From: Dehalococcoidia bacterium
Lineage (GTDB): Bacteria > Chloroflexota > Dehalococcoidia > UBA3495
NCBI GenBank assembly: GCA_002708395.1
Contig: PANP01000006.1
Span: forward strand, 9,002-14,302
Length of the DNA stretch: 5,301 nucleotides
Direction: 5' to 3'
A program made the position numbers and the translations under genes. The notes beneath the pieces are model-generated. The model made no database searches. It was given only the letters and a program-made list of their open reading frames with translations, and was not told where the DNA came from. Of the stretch, positions 1-5,224 are shown piece by piece (within the stretch, counting starts at the first letter, position 1; every line of letters starts with the position of its first letter).

Positions 1-4
1 AGAG

Positions 5-12
5 TTCTCCTT
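5..12 (-). promoter_or_regulatory. Shine-Dalgarno of the next gene (start codon outside the window, probably dnaK)
   Basis: On the minus strand the sequence reads AAGGAGAA followed by ACTCT-type spacer to the window edge, so a start codon would fall at or just beyond position 1. It follows the grpE stop by about 45 nt. In HspR-regulated chaperone operons grpE is normally next to dnaK and dnaJ, so dnaK is the likely gene. The identity is inferred from context; no coding sequence of it is visible. Confidence 0.6.
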
Positions 13-55
13 CATCTTGTGTGTTGATTGTAATTGATAGGTCTTGATTTGGGGT

Positions 56-616
56 CTATCGGGATACGATTACCTGGGCCGGCTGAATCACCCTATCTTG
101 AAGCCGGTATCCGGAACGCACAACCTGTATGATGTGCCCTACTGGAATCTCGGTACTCTCATCGGTGCCCAGAGCTTCGTGCTCCACAGGGTTAAATATG
201 TCGCCAACCCCCTCGATGACTTCCACTCCCTCCGACTCCAACAAGGTGAGCAGTTTACGCTGGATCAACTTGATGCCTTCCAACCAGGAATCGACGGTTC
301 CGCCTGTCCCCGAATGGGTGATGGCCAGATCCAATTCCTCTTTCACCGGAAGCAACTTGGTGATGAGCCGGGAGTTGGAGAACTTACTTAGGGAGATGCG
401 CTCTTCATCGGAGCGCCGCTTATAGTTCACCAAGTCCGCTTGGGCCCGCTGGGCAAGGTCTAGGTTCGTGCTAGCTTCTTGCTGGGCTGCTTCCAAGTCT
501 TTCACCAATGCCGGTATCTGATCTTCCAGCGGCAAGTCGCTGTAGTCGGCTTTTACGGCCTCCGGGTCTTCGGGAGGAATCTGCCATTCAGTATTTTCGT
601 TATTTTCGTTCGTCAT
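56..616 (-). CDS. grpE: GrpE, nucleotide exchange factor of DnaK (Hsp70 cochaperone)
   Basis: The 186-residue product is a cytoplasmic GrpE, the dimeric factor that releases ADP from DnaK so that the Hsp70 cycle can continue. An acidic, low-complexity N-terminus (about 1-35) is followed by a charged helix rich in E, A and Q (about 36-80) that fits the long coiled-coil dimer stalk, including the family-typical stretch around DLVNYKRRSDEER. The C-terminal beta domain carries GrpE hallmarks: EGVEVIEGVGDIFNPVEHEA and a final segment with GYRLQDRVIQPAQVIVS. Length is normal for the family. The ATG at 614-616 starts the protein; only a weak GGGA-type Shine-Dalgarno precedes it. It lies 57 nt downstream of the HspR-like gene on the same strand, and a strong ribosome binding site follows its stop, so it is probably the middle gene of an hspR-grpE-dnaK operon. 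Identification is firm. Confidence 0.97.
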   Translation of the reverse strand: MTNENNENTEWQIPPEDPEAVKADYSDLPLEDQIPALVKDLEAAQQEASTNLDLAQRAQADLVNYKRRSDEERISLSKFSNSRLITKLLPVKEELDLAITHSGTGGTVDSWLEGIKLIQRKLLTLLESEGVEVIEGVGDIFNPVEHEALGTDESTEIPVGHIIQVVRSGYRLQDRVIQPAQVIVSR

Positions 617-673
617 CCATTATTCCCAAGGAGCGATGGATTCGTCCGGTAACAATCCTCTGGTACTCGGACG

Positions 674-1159
674 TTAGTCGTCTAGAGGCAGGTCCATGCT
701 GCGAAAGAGGGCGGCAAATTCTTGATCTACGGCCTGCTCCACCGGCGTTCCCTCAGTGGTTCCGGCCAACCGTTGGCGTAGGGTCAACAGATTGTCGACC
801 ATCCCCAGGGCAAATTCCACACCGGCCAGGTTAAGCCCGAGGTTCCCCGACAGGTGTTGGATAAGACGTACCTTACGTATGTCGTCTCTGGAATAGAGGC
901 GCAACATCCCTATTGTACGACCGGGCCTGATTAAGCCTAGCCGTTCATATTTCCGTAGAGTTTGCGGGTGGACATCCAGCAGGCGGGCCGCCACGCTGAT
1001 GATGTAGACGCCCTCCATGTGCATCGCTTGATCCGGCGTCTCCTCCCGGTCTTCCTCTCGCACCCGGGCCACTTCTGATTGTTGAGGCCGGGGCGCCGGT
1101 GGCGCCTGGGGTGGCAATTTGTTGTCCGTAACCCCTTGAGTTCTGGACCTCTCGTACAT
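674..1159 (-). CDS. hspR: HspR-like MerR-family heat-shock repressor
   Basis: The product is a 161-residue MerR-superfamily regulator of HspR type. The winged helix-turn-helix spans about 51-120: YIISVAARLLDVHPQTLRKYERLGLIRP, then an RLYSRDDIRKVRLIQ wing segment and a GLNLAGVEFAL helix, all typical of HspR. HspR represses chaperone operons by binding HAIR inverted repeats, often with DnaK as corepressor. I chose the ATG at 1157-1159 because GGAGAG lies 7 nt upstream; the frame continues upstream to a TTG at 1216, which has no ribosome binding site. This start gives an unusual proline- and charge-rich 50-residue N-terminal extension before the DNA-binding domain. Starts at Met46 or Met48 would give a more usual length but lack good Shine-Dalgarno sequences. 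It is the first gene of the operon with grpE and is probably autoregulated through the inverted repeat at 1411-1431. The repressor role is inferred from family and context. Confidence 0.9.
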   Translation of the reverse strand: MYERSRTQGVTDNKLPPQAPPAPRPQQSEVARVREEDREETPDQAMHMEGVYIISVAARLLDVHPQTLRKYERLGLIRPGRTIGMLRLYSRDDIRKVRLIQHLSGNLGLNLAGVEFALGMVDNLLTLRQRLAGTTEGTPVEQAVDQEFAALFRSMDLPLDD

Positions 1160-1400
1160 CTGATCGCTCTCCAAGTTATCGAGACAGTGGCCGGTTCTAT
1201 GGACTGGGAAAATCAACTAAGTGTTATAATCAGGTTGTGAATCCGGCTTTATTGCGACGAATCCAATCATGGGAGTAATTCGTAATATACCGGTAATACA
1301 AGGTGTTACATAATGCTTCATCGGCCCTGCCAGCCTTAGGGCGGCCAGGAACATTCCGGTGTCGGTTTCGGCCAGCGCTAACAAACGTTTACCGAGTCCG
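1160..1400 (-). other. Long 5' leader of the hspR operon
   Basis: About 235 nt separate the predicted minus-strand promoter from the hspR start codon. I see no tRNA, riboswitch or convincing coding sequence here. Small features are an imperfect GC-rich inverted repeat around 1322-1346, an 8-bp TACCGGTA palindrome near 1288-1295, and an inverted copy (CAAGGTGT, 1299-1306) of the ACACCTTG found in the promoter. A 67-codon open frame (1217-1420) has its TTG start inside the promoter and no ribosome binding site. The leader may be a plain untranslated region. Confidence 0.4.
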
Positions 1401-1401
1401 T

Positions 1402-1430
1402 ATGATACACCTTGATACAAAGCGTGTCAA
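1402..1430 (-). promoter_or_regulatory. Sigma70-type promoter for hspR-grpE operon
   Basis: On the minus strand a perfect -35 TTGACA (plus-strand positions 1425-1430) and a -10 TATCAT (1402-1407) are separated by exactly 17 bp. Transcription would start near 1395 and run into hspR. The -35 and part of the spacer lie within the HAIR-like repeat at 1411-1431, so a bound repressor would block RNA polymerase. Confidence 0.7.
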
Positions 1431-1431
1431 G
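1411..1431. promoter_or_regulatory. HAIR-like inverted repeat, probable HspR operator
   Basis: CTTGA (1411-1415) and TCAAG (1427-1431) are inverted and separated by 11 bp. The described HspR operator, CTTGAGT-N7-ACTCAAG, has the same outer half-sites and the same spacing; the inner two bases of each arm differ here (TA and TG). The repeat sits between two divergent promoters and overlaps the -35 boxes of both, and hspR is the first gene on one side. Repressor binding is inferred from geometry and context. Confidence 0.65.
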
Positions 1432-1440
1432 GATTATAAT
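1412..1440 (+). promoter_or_regulatory. Sigma70-type promoter for the zinc-ribbon gene
   Basis: TTGATA (1412-1417) and a perfect TATAAT (1435-1440) are separated by exactly 17 bp on the plus strand. Transcription would start near 1447, leaving a leader of about 44 nt before the start codon at 1491. The promoter overlaps the divergent hspR promoter and the HAIR-like repeat. Confidence 0.75.
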
Positions 1441-1490
1441 GCGCATTGGGTTACGTGTACCACAGATCTGGCCCAGTGAGGAGGTGAGTT

Positions 1491-1670
1491 GTGGTGATTA
1501 AATATAAGGGATGCCCCAGATGCCAGGGAGACCTGTACCTAACAGAAGATGTCTTCGGTAGGTTCGCTAGCTGCATACAGTGCGGGTTCATGAAAGACGT
1601 GGAAGCGCCGCGTAAGGTAAAAGACCCGATGCCCTATGCCGACAGCGACTCAAAGGCTAACGCCGCATAG
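1491..1670 (+). CDS. Small zinc-ribbon protein of unknown function
   Basis: This short gene encodes 59 residues and is the only convincing plus-strand gene. Two CxxC knuckles, Cys8/Cys11 (GCPRCQGDLYL) and Cys28/Cys31 (ASCIQCGFM), are spaced as in a rubredoxin-like or zinc-ribbon fold that binds one zinc ion. The polar C-terminal tail (about 36-59) looks disordered. No signal peptide or membrane segment is present. Translation is well supported: AGGAGGTGA at 1479-1487 precedes two adjacent GTG codons (1491 and 1494), of which the first is 6 nt from GGAGG; either could be used. It has its own near-consensus promoter and a perfect hairpin right after the stop. It is divergent from hspR and shares its operator-like repeat, which hints at heat or proteotoxic stress control. 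The molecular function is not known to me; nucleic-acid or protein binding is typical of such ribbons but is not shown here. Confidence 0.85.
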   Translation: MVIKYKGCPRCQGDLYLTEDVFGRFASCIQCGFMKDVEAPRKVKDPMPYADSDSKANAA

Positions 1671-1672
1671 TT

Positions 1673-1703
1673 GACGAGGCGAACGATTATCGTTCGCCTC
1701 GTC
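1673..1703 (+). terminator. Perfect 14-bp hairpin after the zinc-ribbon gene
   Basis: GACGAGGCGAACGA (1673-1686) and its exact complement (1690-1703) flank a TTA loop, starting 2 nt after the zinc-ribbon stop codon. It lies between convergent genes. No real T-tract follows on either strand, so it could be a non-canonical terminator or mainly an RNA 3'-end stabiliser acting for both transcripts. Confidence 0.65.
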
Positions 1704-1769
1704 ATAGAATGTCTGAACCGCACCCGGTGACGTTTCTTGCGCCACGAGGAATGCACCATTTCGATCGGA

Positions 1770-2381
1770 CTAGCGGGCCAGCTCCGGCCAGAACCGCTCC
1801 TCTTTCCACGGGTCGCCGTTGTTGTGATAGCCCCGTTGTTCCCAGAACCCCGGCGCGTCTTCCGCCAGCAGTTCGATTCCGTTGAGCCATTTGGCGCTTT
1901 TCCAAGCGTAGCGGCTGGGTATGATTAAGCGCAGGGGCCATCCATGGCCTTCTCCGATGGGTTCACCGTTCTGCTTGTGGGCTAGGATGCCTTCTTCCAT
2001 GGCTACTTCCAATGGCAGGTTGGTGGAGTATCCGCCGAAACAATGCGCCATCACGAACTTGGCTTCATGCTTGGGCTGGGCTAACGCGATCAGGTCGCGG
2101 AAAGTGACTCCCTCCCAGGTATTGTCCAGGGAGCTCCATTGAGTGACGCAGTGGAAGTCTTCCGTCACAGTGGTCCAGGTCAGCTTGGTGAACTGTTCCC
2201 AATCCAACTCTACTTCCTGTTCAACCAGGCCGAAGATGCGGAACTTCCAGGTTTCTAAATCAACCTTCGGAGCGGAGCCGTAGGTTAGTATCGGGAACTT
2301 CTCGGACAGGAACTGTCCCGGTGGAACCCGGTCTCCCATTCCCTGGTCCGGCGCTTGTTTTACTTGGTCGGGACGCTTCAA
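1770..2381 (-). CDS. Sulfite-oxidase-fold molybdopterin-dependent oxidoreductase (YuiH-like)
   Basis: The 203-residue product matches the catalytic domain of the sulfite oxidase/YuiH family of molybdenum enzymes. The likely Mo-ligating cysteine is Cys78 in FHCVTQWSSLDNTW. Other family hallmarks follow: GYSTNLPL (117-124), the HGWPLRLIIPSRYAWKSAKW block (146-165) and the final GFWEQRGYHNNGDPW (178-192). There is no twin-arginine or Sec signal, no heme domain and no dimerisation domain, so it is probably a small cytoplasmic oxidoreductase. The substrate cannot be told from sequence. The start is TTG (2379-2381), supported by AGAGGTG at 2386-2392, 4 nt upstream of it. It lies 90 nt downstream of selD on the same strand and may be partly cotranscribed with it, although a hairpin intervenes. 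Despite the neighbour, the active site uses cysteine and not selenocysteine. The family call is firm and the function is open. Confidence 0.93.
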   Translation of the reverse strand: MKRPDQVKQAPDQGMGDRVPPGQFLSEKFPILTYGSAPKVDLETWKFRIFGLVEQEVELDWEQFTKLTWTTVTEDFHCVTQWSSLDNTWEGVTFRDLIALAQPKHEAKFVMAHCFGGYSTNLPLEVAMEEGILAHKQNGEPIGEGHGWPLRLIIPSRYAWKSAKWLNGIELLAEDAPGFWEQRGYHNNGDPWKEERFWPELAR

Positions 2382-2398
2382 GCAACACCTCTACCACT

Positions 2399-2427
2399 GG
2401 CAACCGCCACTGATCGTGGGGGTTGCC
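2399..2427. terminator. GC-rich hairpin between selD and the molybdoenzyme gene
   Basis: Two 12-base arms (2399-2410 and 2416-2427) pair with one mismatch around the loop TGATC. A TTTT run follows on the plus strand only (2428-2431), so it looks like a plus-strand terminator, but no plus-strand gene precedes it. In the minus-strand transcript it would form 44 nt after the selD stop without a U-tract, possibly attenuating read-through. A smaller 6-bp hairpin (GGTATC/GATACC, 2447-2462) lies nearer the selD stop. Confidence 0.4.
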
Positions 2428-2471
2428 TTTTCACTCGTTGATTCTTGGTATCCGTTGATACCGGGGTAGCT

Positions 2472-3518
2472 TTAGGGGATTACCTCAATGGTTCCGGCGG
2501 CCCCGCCGGTGATTTTACCGACCACCGCCGAGATGGGGACTCCCGCAGCTTGCAGCCGGATCAATAGCTGATTGGCCTTGGATCCAGGCACGGATATCAG
2601 CAACCCACCTGAGGTCTGGGCGTCACAGAGCATGAGCTTCTGTTCTTCGGTGATTTCCTCGTTCCATAGAACTGTGTCAGCCACTTGTTGCATGTTCCGA
2701 TAGGTGCCGCCGGGTACAACTCCCTGATTCAGTAGATCCCATGCTCCGGGAAGCAAGGGAACATCCCTGTATCGGATCTGGGCTGCCACGCCGCTGGCCT
2801 TGACCATACCCCTCAGGTGTCCCATCAATCCGAAGCCGGTTACATCAGTACAAGAGTTGACCCCGACCTCCATCATAGCCTCGGCGGCGGCCTTGTTCAG
2901 TGTCGCCATGGTTTTCACGGCATTTTTCATGACATCCGGGTCCACTTTCTGCTGTTTGGCCCCGGTGGCAATGATGCCGGTGCCTATCGGCTTGGTCAGA
3001 ATCAATTGGTCTCCGGGCTGGGCCCCGGCGTTGGAGGTTTGCTTGCCAGGCTCCACGATCCCGACCACCGACAGACCGTATTTGGGTTCGGCGTCGTCCA
3101 CTGTATGCCCGCCAACAATCATGCAGCCGGCCTCGGTCGCCTTGTCGTGGCCTCCCAGTAGCACGTCTGGCAACATTTCCTTAGCCAAGTCGACAGGGAA
3201 TCCCACCACGTTCAATGCTAGCAATGGCTTGCCGCCCATGGCGTAAACGTCGCTCAGGGAGTTGGCAGCGGCGATGGAACCGAACTCGTAAGGATCGTCG
3301 GTTATAGGCGTGAAAAAGTCGACGGTCAGAATCAAGGCAGTTTCGTCATTGATTCTGTAGACCGCGGCATCGTCTCCCGTGTTATTACCCACCAGTAAAT
3401 CCGGATGGGTGACCAGGGGGAGTTTACTCAGGACCTGACCCAGGTCCTCAAGACTGAGCTTAGCTGCTCAACCGGCGCAGTGGGATAGCTCGGTTAGGCG
3501 AATTTCGCTGCTTTGCAT
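2472..3518 (-). CDS. selD: Selenide, water dikinase SelD; selenoprotein with Sec17 encoded by UGA
   Basis: SelD makes selenophosphate from selenide and ATP, the selenium donor for selenocysteine and selenouridine synthesis. The full 348-residue protein starts at ATG 3516-3518, with AGAGG 5-6 nt upstream. It begins MQSSEIRLTELSHCAG, then an in-frame UGA, then AAK. This aligns with the E. coli motif LTQYSHGAGCGCK, so the UGA replaces catalytic Cys17, and Lys20 is kept. After it come VGNNTGDDAAVY (43-54), the FGSIAAANSLSDVYAMGGKP segment, GGHTVDD, TDVTGFGLMGHL and CDAQTSGGLL, all typical SelD ATP-binding and aminoimidazole-ribonucleotide-synthase-fold motifs. A SECIS-like hairpin follows the UGA. 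The downstream open frame could only begin at GTG 3390-3392, which would lose the active-site loop, so that start is almost certainly wrong. The gene has its own extended -10 promoter and is followed by a molybdoenzyme gene. The Sec reading is inferred from alignment and RNA structure and is strong. Confidence 0.95.
3430..3448 (-). promoter_or_regulatory. Bacterial SECIS-like hairpin in selD mRNA
   Basis: In the mRNA, AGGACCUG and CAGGUCCU form a perfect 8-bp stem closing a GGU loop. The loop begins 27 nt after the UGA at 3468-3470, within the spacing known for bacterial SECIS elements, and it has the guanines expected early in the apical loop for SelB binding. CUC at 3456-3458 can extend the stem with GAG at 3427-3429 across a bulge. 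Confidence 0.75.
3468..3470 (-). other. UGA selenocysteine codon (Sec17) of SelD
   Basis: This in-frame TGA lies between GCAGGT-type codons for Ala-Gly and codons for Ala-Ala-Lys, exactly where SelD proteins carry the catalytic Cys or Sec. Sequence on both sides stays in the same frame and matches the family, so it is read as selenocysteine and not as a stop or frameshift. Confidence 0.9.
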
Positions 3519-3547
3519 GAATACCTCTCGTAATTCTAGTTCAGGCC

Positions 3548-3556
3548 ATTATATCA
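3548..3556 (-). promoter_or_regulatory. Extended -10 promoter for selD
   Basis: On the minus strand TGA directly precedes a perfect TATAAT (3548-3553), forming an extended -10 element (TGnTATAAT). No good -35 is seen, as is common for this promoter class. Transcription would begin near 3541, leaving a leader of about 22 nt that contains the Shine-Dalgarno. Confidence 0.7.
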
Positions 3557-3611
3557 CCGGCCAGCTTTAGGGAAGCATCTTTTGCGGCGAACTACTGGGG
3601 CTCCGCATAGG

Positions 3612-3644
3612 AAAAAAAGACCCTCGGCACTGCCGAGGGTCTTT
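3612..3644 (-). terminator. Intrinsic terminator of the tubulin-like gene
   Basis: On the minus strand a perfect 13-bp stem (AAAGACCCTCGGC and its complement, 3616-3644) with an ACT/AGT loop ends in a run of seven U residues (from 3612-3618). It starts 34 nt after the stop of the tubulin-like gene and separates it from the selD promoter, so selD is a new transcription unit. Confidence 0.92.
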
Positions 3645-3678
3645 ACTTGCGAAGCGATGATGCTGGACGCGGGCGGGG

Positions 3679-4800
3679 CTATACCGGGGTTGGCTGCGCT
3701 ACCCCGTTGCCGTAAGTGGTCTGAGGTGCTGGTTGAGGGTCACCCAACTCCTGGACCCGGCGCTTCATCTGGTCCAGCCTGGAGAAATCGGTGATTCCCG
3801 AAACCAGGGTGATGGCTGATAGGTCCTTGCTGCTCTTGTCCGGGTAGTCCCCGTAGCGAACCTTGCCCACCGTGGTCAGTTCTTCCAGGCGAGACCTTCC
3901 CTTGGTGATAGCCTGGGTGAACAGATACTGGGGCCTCCCTTTTACAATCAATGCGGCAGTTCTGGCGCCGCTGACGTCGCAGGGGAAAGTAAGCGCCGAT
4001 TTCTCCACGCTTCTCTCGATGATGCTCTCCAGTTCATGGGTGCCCGGTTCCATCTTCCTACTCCAGGGCTTTGCCCTCGAGTTGACGTCTTCACCGCAAT
4101 ACCCGATGGTGGAGATGTCGCCGATGTTGCCCAAGGTGGCGGTAATCTCGGACGAGCTGAACACTTCTTGGGGCGAGGGCCTGATCTCGCCCGCGCTTAA
4201 CAAGGTAGTTAACATAAGAGCCAGGCTTCGGTTTATACGCTGGAACGACTTCTCCACCGATTCCCGGGATACTATCTGCTGTTCGTACTGTTGGTTGTCG
4301 ACCAGCAAGATATTGTTGAAGTAGTGGTTCCACAGCTCAAAGCTCTTGACGGTATTGGCTAGAATCAAGGCCTCTTTGTCCGAAGGCATGCCGGTAACCG
4401 CCGGCACCACGCCAAGGCCGTACACCGGTATGTTCTTATAGATGCGCTTGAGTTCGTTGGCTAGGACGAAGGAACCCCCGGCTCCCGTACCCCCGCCCAA
4501 TCCGGCGGCGATCCAGAAAGCTTCCGGGTCGTGGCGGCGTACCAGGATCTCTATCCTATCCATGATTTGAGATAGGGCTTTTTCAGCTACGTTGGCGGCC
4601 AACTCTATGTCGGCGCCGACGCCCCGTCCCTTCAGTATGTATCTTCCGATGAGAACTTTTTCTCTGATGTGGTTCAGACCAACCAGGTCTGCTTGCTCCG
4701 TATTGATGGCGATGGCGCTATACAGGCGCCGGTCAACTTCCATCATTGTATTGGCTAATTTTCCACCGGCTTGTCCAAAACCGATCCAAAGTACTCGCAT
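3679..4800 (-). CDS. Tubulin/FtsZ-superfamily GTPase (CetZ/FtsZ-like)
   Basis: The 373-residue product is a cytoplasmic tubulin-superfamily GTPase. The N-terminal beta strand and glycine loop (MRVLWIGFGQAGGK, 1-14), the NTEQADL segment (33-39) and the signature GGGTGAG (102-108 in GLGGGTGAGGS) form the nucleotide site; Gly-Ala-Gly is the CetZ/tubulin-type variant of the FtsZ GGGTGTG. The T7 loop that completes GTP hydrolysis in the next subunit is unusual: around 211-223 (QEVFSSSEITATL) the two FtsZ aspartates seem to be Ser and Glu. The C-terminus ends in a short Pro/Gln-rich tail without an FtsZ-type FtsA/ZipA-binding peptide. I chose ATG 4798-4800, 9 nt after GGGGAGG (4810-4816); TTG codons at 4804 and 4807 are too close to it. 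It is probably not the main divisome FtsZ but a paralogue of unknown role, perhaps in shape or organisation. It has a strong terminator and is flanked by a small zinc protein gene. Confidence 0.88.
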   Translation of the reverse strand: MRVLWIGFGQAGGKLANTMMEVDRRLYSAIAINTEQADLVGLNHIREKVLIGRYILKGRGVGADIELAANVAEKALSQIMDRIEILVRRHDPEAFWIAAGLGGGTGAGGSFVLANELKRIYKNIPVYGLGVVPAVTGMPSDKEALILANTVKSFELWNHYFNNILLVDNQQYEQQIVSRESVEKSFQRINRSLALMLTTLLSAGEIRPSPQEVFSSSEITATLGNIGDISTIGYCGEDVNSRAKPWSRKMEPGTHELESIIERSVEKSALTFPCDVSGARTAALIVKGRPQYLFTQAITKGRSRLEELTTVGKVRYGDYPDKSSKDLSAITLVSGITDFSRLDQMKRRVQELGDPQPAPQTTYGNGVAQPTPV

Positions 4801-4938
4801 CTTCAACAACCTCCCCGTTTTATGGCTCGGGCCGCCCGGTTTGATGGGCTGGCATCTTCTGACACCGCCCTGTTTGGGAGCCTCGAACCGTTAGTTACTC
4901 CACTGGATGGACCGGAATCCCTCATAGAGATCCAGCCC

Positions 4939-4945
4939 TTATATA
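4939..4945 (-). promoter_or_regulatory. Possible -10 box upstream of the tubulin-like gene
   Basis: The minus strand reads TATATAAG here, about 140 nt upstream of the tubulin-like start. No good -35 is present at 16-18 bp, so the promoter is tentative. The gene might instead be read through from the small gene upstream. An ATAGAA/TTCTAT inverted repeat (4943-4960) overlaps it. Confidence 0.25.
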
Positions 4946-4960
4946 GAAGATAATTTCTAT

Positions 4961-4985
4961 GATCGAAGGGGATCACCCTCCGATC
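4961..4985 (-). terminator. Hairpin just after the small zinc-type gene
   Basis: In the minus-strand RNA a 10-bp stem (GATCGGAGGG with CCCUUCGAUC, one G-U pair) closes a UGAUC loop, starting 3 nt after the stop codon at 4989. No strong U-tract follows, so termination may be partial. Confidence 0.5.
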
Positions 4986-4988
4986 AGG

Positions 4989-5165
4989 CTAGTAGTCTCG
5001 TTCGGCTTCTACCAAGGAGTTCTGGAAATCTTTAATCTCATGGCAATTCTGGCAAACCCCTTGGCTTATCGGACCTTCCGCGGAATCGATTATCCAATGG
5101 TGGTGGCACTGCGATACGGCGATAACTTCCACCGGCTCTAGGGTCAACTCTTGGCTTACCATCAT
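4989..5165 (-). CDS. Small Cys/His-rich (zinc-binding type) protein of unknown function
   Basis: This short gene encodes 58 residues. Its centre holds QCHHHWIIDSAEGPISQGVC followed by QNCHEIKDFQNS: Cys20, His21-His23, Cys38, Cys41 and His42 are candidate metal ligands, with the CxxH / CxxC arrangement and the GPxSxGVCxxC segment suggesting a compact zinc-ribbon-like fold. There is no signal peptide or membrane segment. Translation support is strong: AGGAGG lies 7 nt upstream of ATG 5163-5165 (a second ATG follows immediately). A candidate promoter (TTGACA at 5247-5252, GATAAG at 5225-5230, 16-bp spacer) and a 28-bp palindrome lie upstream, and a hairpin follows the stop. It precedes the tubulin-like gene on the same strand with a 188-nt gap, so a functional link is possible but unproven. 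I do not know a function for this family. Confidence 0.85.
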   Translation of the reverse strand: MMVSQELTLEPVEVIAVSQCHHHWIIDSAEGPISQGVCQNCHEIKDFQNSLVEAERDY

Positions 5166-5224
5166 TTCACTTCCTCCTGCTCTCCATCCCCGAACTAAAA
5201 TTGGACATAATATTGCAACCTGAC

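Noticed and set aside
1135..1141. CTTGAGT inside hspR as a HAIR element
   Set aside because: It matches one half-site exactly, but no inverted partner follows at the required spacing.
1160..1216. Extension of HspR to an upstream TTG start
   Set aside because: No Shine-Dalgarno precedes that TTG, whereas GGAGAG is well placed before the ATG at 1157-1159.
1225..1230. TATAAT on the plus strand in the hspR leader as a promoter
   Set aside because: No -35 is present at 16-18 bp and no gene start follows at a sensible distance; a much better promoter lies at 1412-1440.
1217..1420. 67-codon open frame on the minus strand in the hspR leader
   Set aside because: Its TTG start lies inside the predicted promoter, there is no ribosome binding site before it or before the internal ATG codons, and the product resembles no family I know.
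2800..3246. Plus-strand open frames of 114-148 codons inside selD
   Set aside because: They are antisense to a clearly conserved gene, have no ribosome binding sites and give no recognisable protein.
3390..3392. GTG as the start of selD
   Set aside because: It would remove the conserved active-site loop; the family alignment continues in frame through the UGA to ATG 3516-3518, which has a good ribosome binding site and promoter.
3863..4324. 153-codon plus-strand frame inside the tubulin-like gene
   Set aside because: It is antisense to the conserved GTPase and its translation has no family features.
4959..5141. 60-codon plus-strand frame antisense to the small Cys/His-rich gene
   Set aside because: The minus-strand frame has an excellent ribosome binding site and a clear metal-binding motif; the plus-strand frame has neither.
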